In this document: positions 8,126 through 15,517 of the stretch, in pieces
How the letters are laid out: every line of letters begins with the position of its first letter
Numbering within the stretch: position 1 is the stretch's first letter
From: Candidatus Roseilinea mizusawaensis
GTDB taxonomy: Bacteria > Chloroflexota > Anaerolineae > J036 > Brachytrichaceae
Assembly: GCA_016841965.1 (NCBI GenBank)
Contig: JAEANN010000001.1
Coordinates: forward strand, 1-64,000
DNA: 64,000 nucleotides
Direction of reading: 5' to 3'
The notes under the pieces: model-generated
What the model saw: only the letters and a program-made list of their open reading frames with translations
Databases searched by the model: none
Told to the model about the DNA's origin: nothing
Program-made: the position numbers and the translations under genes

Positions 8126-8605
8126 ATGCTTCGAATCGAGACCGGCGGCAGTCCCTATGGCGCGCGGCTGATCACCGATCAACCCTATAAGCAAGGGGAG
8201 ATGCTGTGCCGCATCGAGAACTACAAGGTGACAGATCAGGCGACTTACCAGACGGTGCAAATCGGCCCCCATGCGCACATTGAGGAGCTCGGCGTTCTGG
8301 CGTATCTGAACCATTCCTGCCAACCCAACGTGATCGTGGACACCCGCGCAATGGCAGTCTACGCCGCGCGCGACATTGCCGCCGGCGAAGAGTTGACCTT
8401 TTTCTACCCCTCCACAGAATGGGAGATGGATCGGCCGTTCATCTGCCTGTGCGGAGCAGCCCAATGCATCCGCCTGGTGGCCGGCGCCAAGTATCTGTCC
8501 ATTGACACCCTGTCGCGTTACTTCATCAACCAGCACATCCGCGACATGGCTCTGGCCGCCCTTGAGCAGGCCGTGCAGCACGAGACCACTCGGACAGTCT
8601 CCTAA
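8126..8605 (+). CDS. SET-domain protein (putative lysine methyltransferase)
   Basis: This 159-residue protein consists almost only of a SET domain. The S-adenosylmethionine/pseudoknot motif YLNHSCQPN and the following GEELTFFYPSTEW are intact, and a post-SET-like Cys cluster FxCxCGxxxC is present (FICLCGAAQC). SET proteins transfer methyl groups to protein lysines; bacterial members are poorly characterised. ATG 8126 is favoured over 8120 because AGGAGGT ends at 8119, giving 6 nt spacing. It has its own promoter and terminator-bounded unit, so it is probably expressed strongly and independently. The substrate cannot be deduced; no histone-like gene is adjacent. Confidence 0.87.
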   Translation: MLRIETGGSPYGARLITDQPYKQGEMLCRIENYKVTDQATYQTVQIGPHAHIEELGVLAYLNHSCQPNVIVDTRAMAVYAARDIAAGEELTFFYPSTEWEMDRPFICLCGAAQCIRLVAGAKYLSIDTLSRYFINQHIRDMALAALEQAVQHETTRTVS

Positions 8606-8640
8606 CCTGACAACGGGCCGCCTGCGTGCCTGCCGTGCGA

Positions 8641-8943
8641 TCATGGCACTGATACTAATCCTTGCAGGAGCGCCACAGCCGCGTCCAGGTCAGGATCGCG
8701 CCCGGCTCGAAAGTCGTCCAGCGTCCACGTCACCATCACATCCGACGTGATGCCGGCTCCCTCAGCCAGGCCCTCGATCTCGATCAAGTCACCGTAGCAG
8801 GCCAGATCGGGCTGCGGACTGGACAGCTCTGTTGTGCCTGCTGCATCGTCGACTACCTGCTGCCAGTCATCGCCATGCGCTGCTTTGTAGAAACCGATCT
8901 GCGCCGCCATCTGCTGCTGGCGCTGCGAAGCCGGCCAGTGCAC
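8641..8943 (-). CDS. Hypothetical acidic protein
   Basis: This is a 100-residue frame convergent with the SET gene, with 35 bp between their stops. Composition is protein-like and acidic (DLIEIEGLAEGAGI, WTLDDFRAGRDPDLDAAVALL), without transmembrane segments or recognisable motifs. It would start at GTG 8943 or ATG 8910; neither has a clear ribosome-binding site. I do not recognise the family. The base composition matches its neighbours and the alternative frames look less plausible, so a real gene is more likely than not. Confidence 0.5.
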   Translation of the reverse strand: MHWPASQRQQQMAAQIGFYKAAHGDDWQQVVDDAAGTTELSSPQPDLACYGDLIEIEGLAEGAGITSDVMVTWTLDDFRAGRDPDLDAAVALLQGLVSVP

Positions 8944-9162
8944 ATCGTTGGATGAGCAACAACAGCCTGTCGCCCTCCGTCCCCGTATTGGCAGTAGGCC
9001 GGCGTGTGGCTGTCACGGTAACATCTGCGAGTTGTCGCACAAGTCAGACTGACTCGGCGTGAGGCTTAAGGCCGAATGTTGCGGGTATACTCGGCGCAGC
9101 TTTACGCTCCCATCACGATGCGATAGCGGCTTCTGACACGAAAAGCCGCGAGGAGTAATCGA

Positions 9163-10368
9163 ATGTCTGGAGATCAGGTTCGTTTCATCGCCAAGCCAGC
9201 GCCCATCTCCTTGCGCCGCCGTCGGTCGCGCATCACGATGGCGCTCGGCATGGCAATTGCGGCAGCAATATGCCTTTCAACGCTCTCGACGTTGCCGACG
9301 CAGGCCCGCGCCGGCATGGAGACCGGCCCCGCGCAGACAGCATCACCGGGCCTGACCGTCACCGTCAACGTGGACAGCACCTTTGCGTACATTGCCCCAG
9401 ACTGGAACGCGGGCCGGGTCGGCCGGTTGATGAAGTGGCAGACAGTCAAGGCGATTGGCCGCAACGCCAACGGCGAGTGGCTGCAAGTCGACTATGGCAA
9501 CAGCCTGGTATGGCTGCACCGCACGATGGTGCGCTTCCCCGGCGATCTAAACGGGGTTGATTCGCCGGTCGTCATGGCCCTGCCGGCCACAGAAAACGCC
9601 AGCCGCCTCTCGCCCAGCCGTATCCGCATGACGCCGATCGGTACGCCGGTGATCTCGGCGCGCGCGCGCCAGATCTACCGGCAGGCAATTGCTGCCGGAC
9701 GCGACGCCACGCTGTTCACTGTTGCCGGCGATTGCAATTCCGAGCCGCCGGTCTACCTGGGCCGCTTTGCCGCCGGCGGATTTGACCTTGCCGCAAACGG
9801 CTTTGCCACATTGCAGCCGGTTGCCAAAAAGTTTGCCCGCTCTTTCAGTTGGACCAGCGTAGCCGTTGACGGCGGCCACAACAGTGCGTCCGTTCTAGAT
9901 CCGCTGTTTGCGAACAGCCGGCAATGCGAGGCGAGCGAAAGCCCGCTGGCGTGCGAACTGCGCCGCTCGAACGCCAGTATCGTGTTCATCGCGCTGGGCA
10001 CCGGCGACACCTTCACCTGGCAAGATTTCGAGGCCAACTATCGCCGCATCATCGACACCGCGCTGGCCTCGAAGGTGCTGCCGGTGCTGGTGACCAAAGC
10101 TGACGATCTGGAATCGACGCAAGGGGGCGCGCCAAGCGGGACCATCAATGCCATCATCCGCCGGCTGGGCACAGAATACCAGTTGCCGGTCATGGACTTT
10201 GGCCTGGCTGCGCGCCGCCTGCCCGACCAGGGTTTGGCCGAAGAAGGCCACGAGGAAGCCGGCCGGGGTGTCGTGTACGCAGCCGCATCGCGCTTCCATC
10301 TGAACGGCTATGGCATGGACATGCGCATGCTGCTAACGCTCACAACCTTGAGCGCCATCGCGCGATAG
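9163..10368 (+). CDS. Secreted SH3/SGNH-like protein, paralogue 1 (GDC variant)
   Basis: This 401-residue exported protein has a hydrophobic signal around residues 27-45, a bacterial SH3-like domain (residues about 65-125: TFAYIAPDWNAGRVGRL then GEWLQVDYGNSLVWL), and an SGNH/GDSL-like domain (about 165-400). Block I reads VAGDCNS, with Cys191 where the family nucleophile Ser is expected. The block III region reads LGTGDT without the usual Asn. Near the C-terminus SRFHLN has Ser three residues before His instead of Asp. Catalysis by the classical mechanism is therefore doubtful. ATG 9163 follows GAGGAG. It is followed by a close paralogue at 10403 and a third convergent paralogue at 11674-13218. 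Confidence 0.8.
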   Translation: MSGDQVRFIAKPAPISLRRRRSRITMALGMAIAAAICLSTLSTLPTQARAGMETGPAQTASPGLTVTVNVDSTFAYIAPDWNAGRVGRLMKWQTVKAIGRNANGEWLQVDYGNSLVWLHRTMVRFPGDLNGVDSPVVMALPATENASRLSPSRIRMTPIGTPVISARARQIYRQAIAAGRDATLFTVAGDCNSEPPVYLGRFAAGGFDLAANGFATLQPVAKKFARSFSWTSVAVDGGHNSASVLDPLFANSRQCEASESPLACELRRSNASIVFIALGTGDTFTWQDFEANYRRIIDTALASKVLPVLVTKADDLESTQGGAPSGTINAIIRRLGTEYQLPVMDFGLAARRLPDQGLAEEGHEEAGRGVVYAAASRFHLNGYGMDMRMLLTLTTLSAIAR

Positions 10369-10402
10369 CGCAGATCACATTATCCTGTTGAGGAGGTTCG
10401 CT

Positions 10403-11470
10403 TTGAACAAACGAATTTCGCTGCCATCGGCACTGCTGTGCGCTGTGCTGGCAGCCACAACACTGCCGGCTGCCACCACCCAGGCGCAAAGTCCCCAGAA
10501 GATCGAATTCGTGGTTACCACACCGGGCGCTTACCTGCGCCAATCGCCAACCTTGCTTTCGGCGAACACCTACCCTGTTTTCAAAAGTGATCGGTTCGAG
10601 GTGGTTGGCCGCACCGCCGACAACTTCTGGCTGCAACTGTCGTACCCGAATGCCATTAGCGGCACGTGGATCATTGCCGGCCTGGGCGAAGTGATCGGCG
10701 ACTTAAAAGAGGTCAAGGCGTTGCCGGCCGGCAAGACGCCGGCGCCGGTGTTAGCCGGACGCGCCGGCCCAATCACCGTGCCCGGCACCCCCATCATCAC
10801 CGCTGCACAGAAGGCGCTGTATCGCAAAGCAGTGGCTGCCGGGCGTGACGCAGGCATGTTTGCCGTGATCGGCGACTGCAATTCACAACCGACTGCCTAT
10901 GTTGGGCGGCTGGCAGCCGGCCTGTTCGGCTACGACCAGTATCGCGCCTACCCGGCCACCGTGTCGCGCTTCACGCGCGCCTTCGCGCGGGTCAGTCTGG
11001 CGGCCTCAGGCGGATTCAACTCCGCCGCCGTGCTCGACCCGACCTGGGCCGATGGCTATTTGTGCAAAGCCGGCGAAACACCCCTCGCCTGCGAACTGCG
11101 CATGTCCAAAGCCAGCATTGCCTTCATCGAGCTGGGCACCGGCGACACACACATCTGGCAAGAGTTCGAGAGCAACTTCCGCACGGTGGTTGAAACAACT
11201 CTGAAGAGCAACGTTTTGCCGGTGCTGATCACCAAAGCCGACTCACTGGAACACGAACAAGCCGACGCCCCACAAGACTACATCAACAAGGTCATTCGCA
11301 AGGTGGGCGCGGAATATGGCGTGCCGGTGATGGATTTCCATCTCGCCACACGCGACCTGCCCAACTTCGGTCTGCTGGACGAAGGCAACGCAGACTTCCA
11401 CCTCAGCCCCGGCGGTTCCTATATCCACCTGCTCCAGACGTTGCAAGTGCTGGATCAGCTCTGGCGCTAA
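10403..11470 (+). CDS. Secreted SH3/SGNH-like protein, paralogue 2 (GDC variant)
   Basis: This 355-residue protein has the same order as its upstream neighbour: signal peptide (residues 1-32, ending TTQAQS), SH3-like domain (GAYLRQSPTLLS, DNFWLQLSYP) and SGNH-like domain. Block I is IGDCNSQ, again with Cys (159) in place of the usual Ser. LGTGDTHIWQ and DFHLSPGG mark later blocks, and Ala stands three residues before the His. The start is TTG 10403, chosen because AGGAGG ends 6 nt before it; an in-frame TTG at 10388 precedes the site. The 34-nt gap to paralogue 1 suggests one operon. The role is probably at the cell surface, perhaps binding rather than cleaving glycan esters. Confidence 0.8.
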   Translation: MNKRISLPSALLCAVLAATTLPAATTQAQSPQKIEFVVTTPGAYLRQSPTLLSANTYPVFKSDRFEVVGRTADNFWLQLSYPNAISGTWIIAGLGEVIGDLKEVKALPAGKTPAPVLAGRAGPITVPGTPIITAAQKALYRKAVAAGRDAGMFAVIGDCNSQPTAYVGRLAAGLFGYDQYRAYPATVSRFTRAFARVSLAASGGFNSAAVLDPTWADGYLCKAGETPLACELRMSKASIAFIELGTGDTHIWQEFESNFRTVVETTLKSNVLPVLITKADSLEHEQADAPQDYINKVIRKVGAEYGVPVMDFHLATRDLPNFGLLDEGNADFHLSPGGSYIHLLQTLQVLDQLWR

Positions 11471-11547
11471 GATGCCTGGCAAAGATCACTGACAGAGAAG
11501 AACACACACGCGGCAGATGAATCTGCTGCTGACTCGCTGGTTGCATT

Positions 11548-11625
11548 GCGCCGCGCGGACGCGGCGCGCGAGCGGATGTAGAGCGGATTGGCGGGGCTCG
11601 CCGGCCTCGAGGACGAGGCCGGCGA
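11548..11625. other. Two strong hairpins between convergent genes
   Basis: The first hairpin is GCGCCGCG (11548-11555), tetraloop CGGA, CGCGGCGC (11560-11567). The second is a perfect 12-bp stem, 11598-11609 with 11614-11625, and a 4-nt loop AGGA. No T tract follows in either direction. The position between convergent stop codons (11470 and 11674) fits transcript-end structures for both strands. No gene is seen in 11471-11673. Confidence 0.65.
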
Positions 11626-11673
11626 CCGCGCGTAGTGGAAATCTTTCTGGCGGCTCGATCTGCTGTCCGTCCC

Positions 11674-13218
11674 TCACTGCCCCATCACCTGCCGGCGGAT
11701 CACATCCAGCGCCCGCAGCGCCGTCAGGTTATACATGTTATAGCCATAGGAGAGGTAGCCGCCGGTGAAGTTAGCGGACTGTCCGTCGGGCGGCTTGTTG
11801 ATATGAAAGCCATCGGCCTCGAAGCCGCGGTTGGGCAGCGCCGCAAACGCCTGACGCAGGTCCAGCAGCGGCACGCTGTACTCGCCGCTGAGCCGGCGGA
11901 TGATGTCGTTGATGTAGCCATACGGCGCCTGGCTATCGGTTGATTCGAGATCATCGCCTTTGGTCATGCACACAGGGATGACGCCCTGGTTGATGAGGTA
12001 CTCGATGATCTGGCGATAGCGCGACTCGAACCCCTGCCAAGTGTGCTGATCGCCCGTGCCGAGCAAGATGAATGCGATGCTGGGCCGGTTGACGCGCACC
12101 TCGCAGACCAGCGGCGACTCACCTGGCCCACAACCGGCCGGCGCATTGGCCGGGTCGAGCGCCTTGGTGGTGTTGAATCCCCCGCGCGCAGCGATGCGCT
12201 CGCGCGAAAACGACCCCCGGAAAAAGTCGATCGTCTGCTGCAAGTAACCATATCCCCCCAGGGTATAGCCGCCCCAGTCGAACGGTGCAAAGAAAGCCAT
12301 GTTGGCCGTGTTGCTATCGCCGATCAACGAAAACACATTTGCCCTGTTTCCCAGCGCTTGCCCGGCCTGATAAATCTCAAACGCGCGGCCCGTCAGATTG
12401 GACAGATTGGGATCATCGGCGACGACGACAGCTAACTGCGCAGCCGGCGCGCTTGCAGCATCCACCATCCCGCCGGCTGCCGGGATCTGCGACATCGCCC
12501 CGGCCAGATCAACGTACTGGCTCATCACCCACCCTTCAGTTCCCTGCGGCGTGACCACCTTCAGCCAGAAGTCATCGGACGTGCGAGCCAGCACCTGCAA
12601 CTGGGTCTGGGGCGCCAGCTTGGTAATGACCTCTGCCTCGGTGCTGGGGCTGCGCCGCAAGCGCAGGCCACCGGCGTCGATGCGCACCTGAGCTGAGGGG
12701 GCTGTTTGGGCAGACGAAACCGCTGGCTCACGAATGGGCGCGGGCGGCAACACCACGCCCGGGGCCGGAATAGTGAGCACTGCGCCGAGCGACAACAAAT
12801 CCGGATTGATCTGCGGATTGGCGGCAATCAGCACATCGAGGCTGAGACCAAAACGCACGGCGATATCCCACAGGGTGTCGCCCTCTACCACAACGTATGT
12901 CGTAAGCGCCGGTGTCGCCGTTGGGAGTTCGACAAACGAGGTGGCCGAGGGCGCAGGTGTGGGGGAATCTGTAGCCGGCGGCGCCGGGGTGATATGCAAC
13001 GTGACCTGGGGAGTGAGGCTGAATGCTGCCGGCCGGCCGGGCGTGCGCGGCACAGAAACCGCCATAACCGCCACAATACCGATCAAGACCGCTGCCCCAG
13101 CTACACCACCCACCAAAACACGGGTTGGTCTACGTAATCGGTTCCCCAACACATCTTTTTGTGGGCTGCCTGTGCGCAAAGTCGGGCGGTTAGAATTGCG
13201 TTGATTCGGTGGACGCAT
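11674..13218 (-). CDS. Membrane-anchored LysM/SH3/SGNH protein, paralogue 3
   Basis: This 514-residue protein has a basic N-terminus, one transmembrane helix (about residues 33-52) and a Pro/Thr-rich spacer. A LysM domain follows (YVVVEGDTLWDIAVRFGLSL), then an SH3-like domain (GGLRLRRSPSTEAEV, WVMSQYVD) and an SGNH domain. Unlike its two paralogues it keeps the nucleophile Ser (LIGDSNT) and an Asp-x-x-His motif (DGFHIN), so it may be an active esterase or transferase anchored to peptidoglycan through LysM. ATG 13218 is preferred; an upstream extension to 13356 would overlap the divergent lipoprotein gene and has no support. A -10-like TACAAT lies 9 nt upstream. Confidence 0.83.
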   Translation of the reverse strand: MRPPNQRNSNRPTLRTGSPQKDVLGNRLRRPTRVLVGGVAGAAVLIGIVAVMAVSVPRTPGRPAAFSLTPQVTLHITPAPPATDSPTPAPSATSFVELPTATPALTTYVVVEGDTLWDIAVRFGLSLDVLIAANPQINPDLLSLGAVLTIPAPGVVLPPAPIREPAVSSAQTAPSAQVRIDAGGLRLRRSPSTEAEVITKLAPQTQLQVLARTSDDFWLKVVTPQGTEGWVMSQYVDLAGAMSQIPAAGGMVDAASAPAAQLAVVVADDPNLSNLTGRAFEIYQAGQALGNRANVFSLIGDSNTANMAFFAPFDWGGYTLGGYGYLQQTIDFFRGSFSRERIAARGGFNTTKALDPANAPAGCGPGESPLVCEVRVNRPSIAFILLGTGDQHTWQGFESRYRQIIEYLINQGVIPVCMTKGDDLESTDSQAPYGYINDIIRRLSGEYSVPLLDLRQAFAALPNRGFEADGFHINKPPDGQSANFTGGYLSYGYNMYNLTALRALDVIRRQVMGQ

Positions 13219-13227
13219 GCAGGCCTG

Positions 13228-13233
13228 ATTGTA
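13228..13233 (-). promoter_or_regulatory. -10-like box just before the LysM/SGNH gene
   Basis: On the minus strand TACAAT occupies 13233-13228 and ends 9 nt before ATG 13218. Transcription would start within a few bases of the start codon, giving a leaderless or near-leaderless mRNA. No good -35 is visible, and no ribosome-binding site is present. Confidence 0.35.
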
Positions 13234-13274
13234 TCTAAGCGACAACGCCGCCGAAAAAAACACAAGGAGCAAGC

Positions 13275-13733
13275 ATGACACGAACAACACGGCAGTGGGC
13301 AGCCAGCCTGATGCTGATAGGAATAGTCGGTCTGACCGGCTGCCAGTCTGCGCCACAAGCTGCCTCGGCTGTTGCCACGCCCGCGCCCGAACAAAACCGG
13401 CCGGCTGCCGGCGTGGTGGGCGATCCTGCCCGCATCATCGAAGACTACCTGAAAGCGCGCATCGAAGCCAACATCGACGCCATGATTAACCTGTCCTGCG
13501 CCGACTGGGAGGGCGAAGCGCGCAAAGAGTCTAATTCGCTGCGCGGCGTGAAAGCCCGGCTGGAAGGCGTGAGCTGCACAGCAAAGAGCGCCGATGCCGC
13601 AACCATGCTGGTGGCGTGCGAGGGCAACATCGTCGCCAACTACAACGGCGAAGATCGCCCGCTGCCGCTGAACAAGCGCAAATTCAAGCTAATCGCCGAC
13701 GGCGGCCAGTGGCGCATGTGCGGGTATGAGTGA
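13275..13733 (+). CDS. Small exported lipoprotein of unknown function
   Basis: This 152-residue protein has a clear lipoprotein signal: a charged start, a hydrophobic core, and lipobox LTGC with Cys23. A Pro/Ala-rich linker precedes a domain of about 100 residues (DYLKARIEANIDAMINLSC ... KLIADGGQWRMCGYE). It contains four further cysteines that could pair after export. The fold resembles small nuclear-transport-factor-2-like lipoprotein domains, but the match is weak. ATG 13275 follows AAGGAG. It is divergent from the LysM/SGNH gene and lies 67 nt upstream of the microprotein and MBOAT genes, so it may belong to the same surface system. Confidence 0.75.
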   Translation: MTRTTRQWAASLMLIGIVGLTGCQSAPQAASAVATPAPEQNRPAAGVVGDPARIIEDYLKARIEANIDAMINLSCADWEGEARKESNSLRGVKARLEGVSCTAKSADAATMLVACEGNIVANYNGEDRPLPLNKRKFKLIADGGQWRMCGYE

Positions 13734-13768
13734 AGTAGCTGCGTGTTGCGTAGTGCGCGCCGCCTTCT

Positions 13769-13803
13769 GACGACTGGCTACCGACGACTGAAGACTGCCA
13801 ATG
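13769..13803. repeat. Heptamer array before the microprotein gene
   Basis: Five 7-bp units in register (GACGACT, GGCTACC, GACGACT, GAAGACT, GCCAATG) run into the start codon of the microprotein; the last unit contains its ATG. Conservation is partial, but the period is kept. Confidence 0.55.
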
Positions 13804-13920
13804 GCACGACGACTCTTCAACCGCGAAAACCTGATCGCGCTGGCAGTGTGCCTGATGCTGATCGCCCTTGTGGTGCTGACTGCCGACAGCGCGCCGCAGT
13901 GGATCTATCAGGGTTTCTGA
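13801..13920 (+). CDS. DltX-like single-helix microprotein, partner of MBOAT
   Basis: This 39-residue frame starts at ATG 13801 and stops at TGA 13918-13920, 16 nt before the MBOAT gene. It has a short basic N-terminus (MARRLF), one transmembrane helix (about residues 10-28) and a C-terminus ending APQWIYQGF. The last six residues, W-I-Y-Q-G-F, match the pattern aromatic-x-Tyr-x-x-Phe found at the very end of DltX. There, as I recall from work on teichoic-acid D-alanylation, the Tyr carries the acyl group across the membrane with the MBOAT DltB. Size, topology, terminal motif and location upstream of an MBOAT gene all agree. No strong ribosome-binding site is present. The function is inferred, not shown. 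Confidence 0.72.
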   Translation: MARRLFNRENLIALAVCLMLIALVVLTADSAPQWIYQGF

Positions 13921-13936
13921 GCCGGCCTGGCGCCGA

Positions 13937-15496
13937 GTGATCACACCCGCGATGAGCCTGACTCAGATTGTGATCTTTGTCGCCGGCGCGCTACTGTTTG
14001 GCACACTGGCTGCACTGGCTGCGCGCGACTCAACAGGCCGGTTGAACGCGCTGGCCCGCCAGATGCGCCCCTGGCTGATGCTGTCGGCCAGCGTGGTGGC
14101 CCTATACTGGCTGCAATCCTCGACCCCCATTCGCCACCTGGACTTCTGGCTGCCAACGGCAACCCTGGGCCTGACGGGGCTGATGTGGGCAGCAACGCGC
14201 ACACCCCGCCCGGCCACAGCGAGCCGGCATTCCGATCAGGCCGCCGTTGCGGCTGCATTCGACCGGCGCACAACACTGCTAACCGCGCTGGTCATAGTCG
14301 GCATCATCGCGCTGATCGCCGCCACGCGCTATGTCGATGCGCTGTGCTGCCTGACCCCCTCGCGCCCGCCCGACATTGGCGCGGTGGCTATAGCGTTGCT
14401 GATATGCGCCGGCCTGTGTGTCACCGTGGGCCGGCTTGCGGGGCAGAGCACTACCGGTGGGGCATGGCTCGATGCCGCGCTCGTCATCGCGTTGCTGGGG
14501 CTGTTCGTGGCGCTTAAGACCGAACCGTTGACCACCGGTGTAAGCGCCATCCTGCGCACGCTCACCGGCCAGTCGGTCAGCCAGGCGGCGGCGCTCGATG
14601 TGCGCTGGCTGGGCTTCTCGTACATCGCCTTTCGGTTGATTCACGTCTTGCGCGACCATGCCAATGGCCGGCTGCCGGCGCTCTCGCTGCGCGAGTTTGT
14701 CACCTACGTGGCGTTTTTTCCAACGCTTGCTGCCGGGCCAATCGATCGGGCCGAACGGTTTGTTAAAGACCTGCGCGGCTGGGATGCCGGCGCAAGCGCA
14801 GCCTCTGCGCGCGTCGAGGATGTGGCTGAGGGACTGCGCCGTATCCTGATCGGCATGTTCAAGAAATTCGCCGTTGCCGACACGCTGGCGTTAATTGCGC
14901 TCAACCCCGTTAACGCCGGGCAGGTTCAGGCCATGCCCTGGGCATGGGTGTTGTTGTACGCCTATGCCTTTCGGCTGTATTTTGACTTCAGCGGCTACAC
15001 CGACATTGCGATCGGTGTGGGCCGGCTGTTTGGCGCGCGGCTGCCGGAAAACTTCGATCGGCCCTACCTGCGTCCGAACCTGACCCTGTTCTGGAATAGC
15101 TGGCACATGACACTGGCCAACTGGTTCAGAGCGTACTGGTTCAACCCATTGACACGCCGGCTAAGGACGGCCCGCCGCGCATCACTCAACCCGGCGGCGA
15201 TCATCTTCATCGGCCAGAGCAGCACCATGCTGTTGATCGGCTTGTGGCACGGCGTAACGTGGAACTTTGCCTTGTGGGGAGCGTGGCATGCGCTGGGTCT
15301 GTTTGTCCACAACCGCTGGACGGCGTTCGTGCGCAGCCGGGGATGGGGCGCGCCCGCCTCGAACTGGCGCGGCCGGGCGCTCAATGCGCTCAACATCGTC
15401 CTGACGTTCCACTTCGTGGCGCTGGGCTGGGTATGGTTCGTGCTGCCTGACGTGGGGCAGGCATTGACACTGTTTGCCCGATTGTTCGGCGGATGA
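13937..15496 (+). CDS. MBOAT-family O-acyltransferase (AlgI/DltB-like)
   Basis: This 519-residue polytopic membrane protein transfers acyl groups to an extracellular acceptor. Family marks are FFPTLAAGPIDRAERF, AFRLYFDFSGYTDIAIG, the FWNSWHMTLANWFRAYWF segment and the essential His in GLWHG (His438), followed by WNFALWGAWHALG. Ten or more hydrophobic helices are visible. The start is GTG 13937, or ATG 13952 five codons later; neither has a strong ribosome-binding site. It lies between the DltX-like microprotein and an SGNH-like protein, the arrangement known for alginate acetylation and D-alanylation loci. No dltA/dltC carrier genes are near, so the donor is probably acetyl-CoA or another acyl-CoA. 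Confidence 0.9.
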   Translation: MITPAMSLTQIVIFVAGALLFGTLAALAARDSTGRLNALARQMRPWLMLSASVVALYWLQSSTPIRHLDFWLPTATLGLTGLMWAATRTPRPATASRHSDQAAVAAAFDRRTTLLTALVIVGIIALIAATRYVDALCCLTPSRPPDIGAVAIALLICAGLCVTVGRLAGQSTTGGAWLDAALVIALLGLFVALKTEPLTTGVSAILRTLTGQSVSQAAALDVRWLGFSYIAFRLIHVLRDHANGRLPALSLREFVTYVAFFPTLAAGPIDRAERFVKDLRGWDAGASAASARVEDVAEGLRRILIGMFKKFAVADTLALIALNPVNAGQVQAMPWAWVLLYAYAFRLYFDFSGYTDIAIGVGRLFGARLPENFDRPYLRPNLTLFWNSWHMTLANWFRAYWFNPLTRRLRTARRASLNPAAIIFIGQSSTMLLIGLWHGVTWNFALWGAWHALGLFVHNRWTAFVRSRGWGAPASNWRGRALNALNIVLTFHFVALGWVWFVLPDVGQALTLFARLFGG

Positions 15497-15517
15497 GCGC
15501 ATCAACGAGGAAAGCAG

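Noticed and set aside
7892-8644. A 250-codon minus-strand frame with Cys-Glu-Cys-Ser repeats
   Set aside because: It is the antisense of the SET gene, and its Cys repeats come only from the 12-bp DNA repeats in the leader.
9080-9092. TATACT before paralogue 1 as a promoter
   Set aside because: No acceptable -35 at the right distance; the extended -10 is too weak to list.
13743-13940. A 65-codon frame overlapping the microprotein gene in another frame
   Set aside because: It is Arg/Thr-rich without motifs, while the overlapping 39-codon frame has a helix and a recognised terminal motif.
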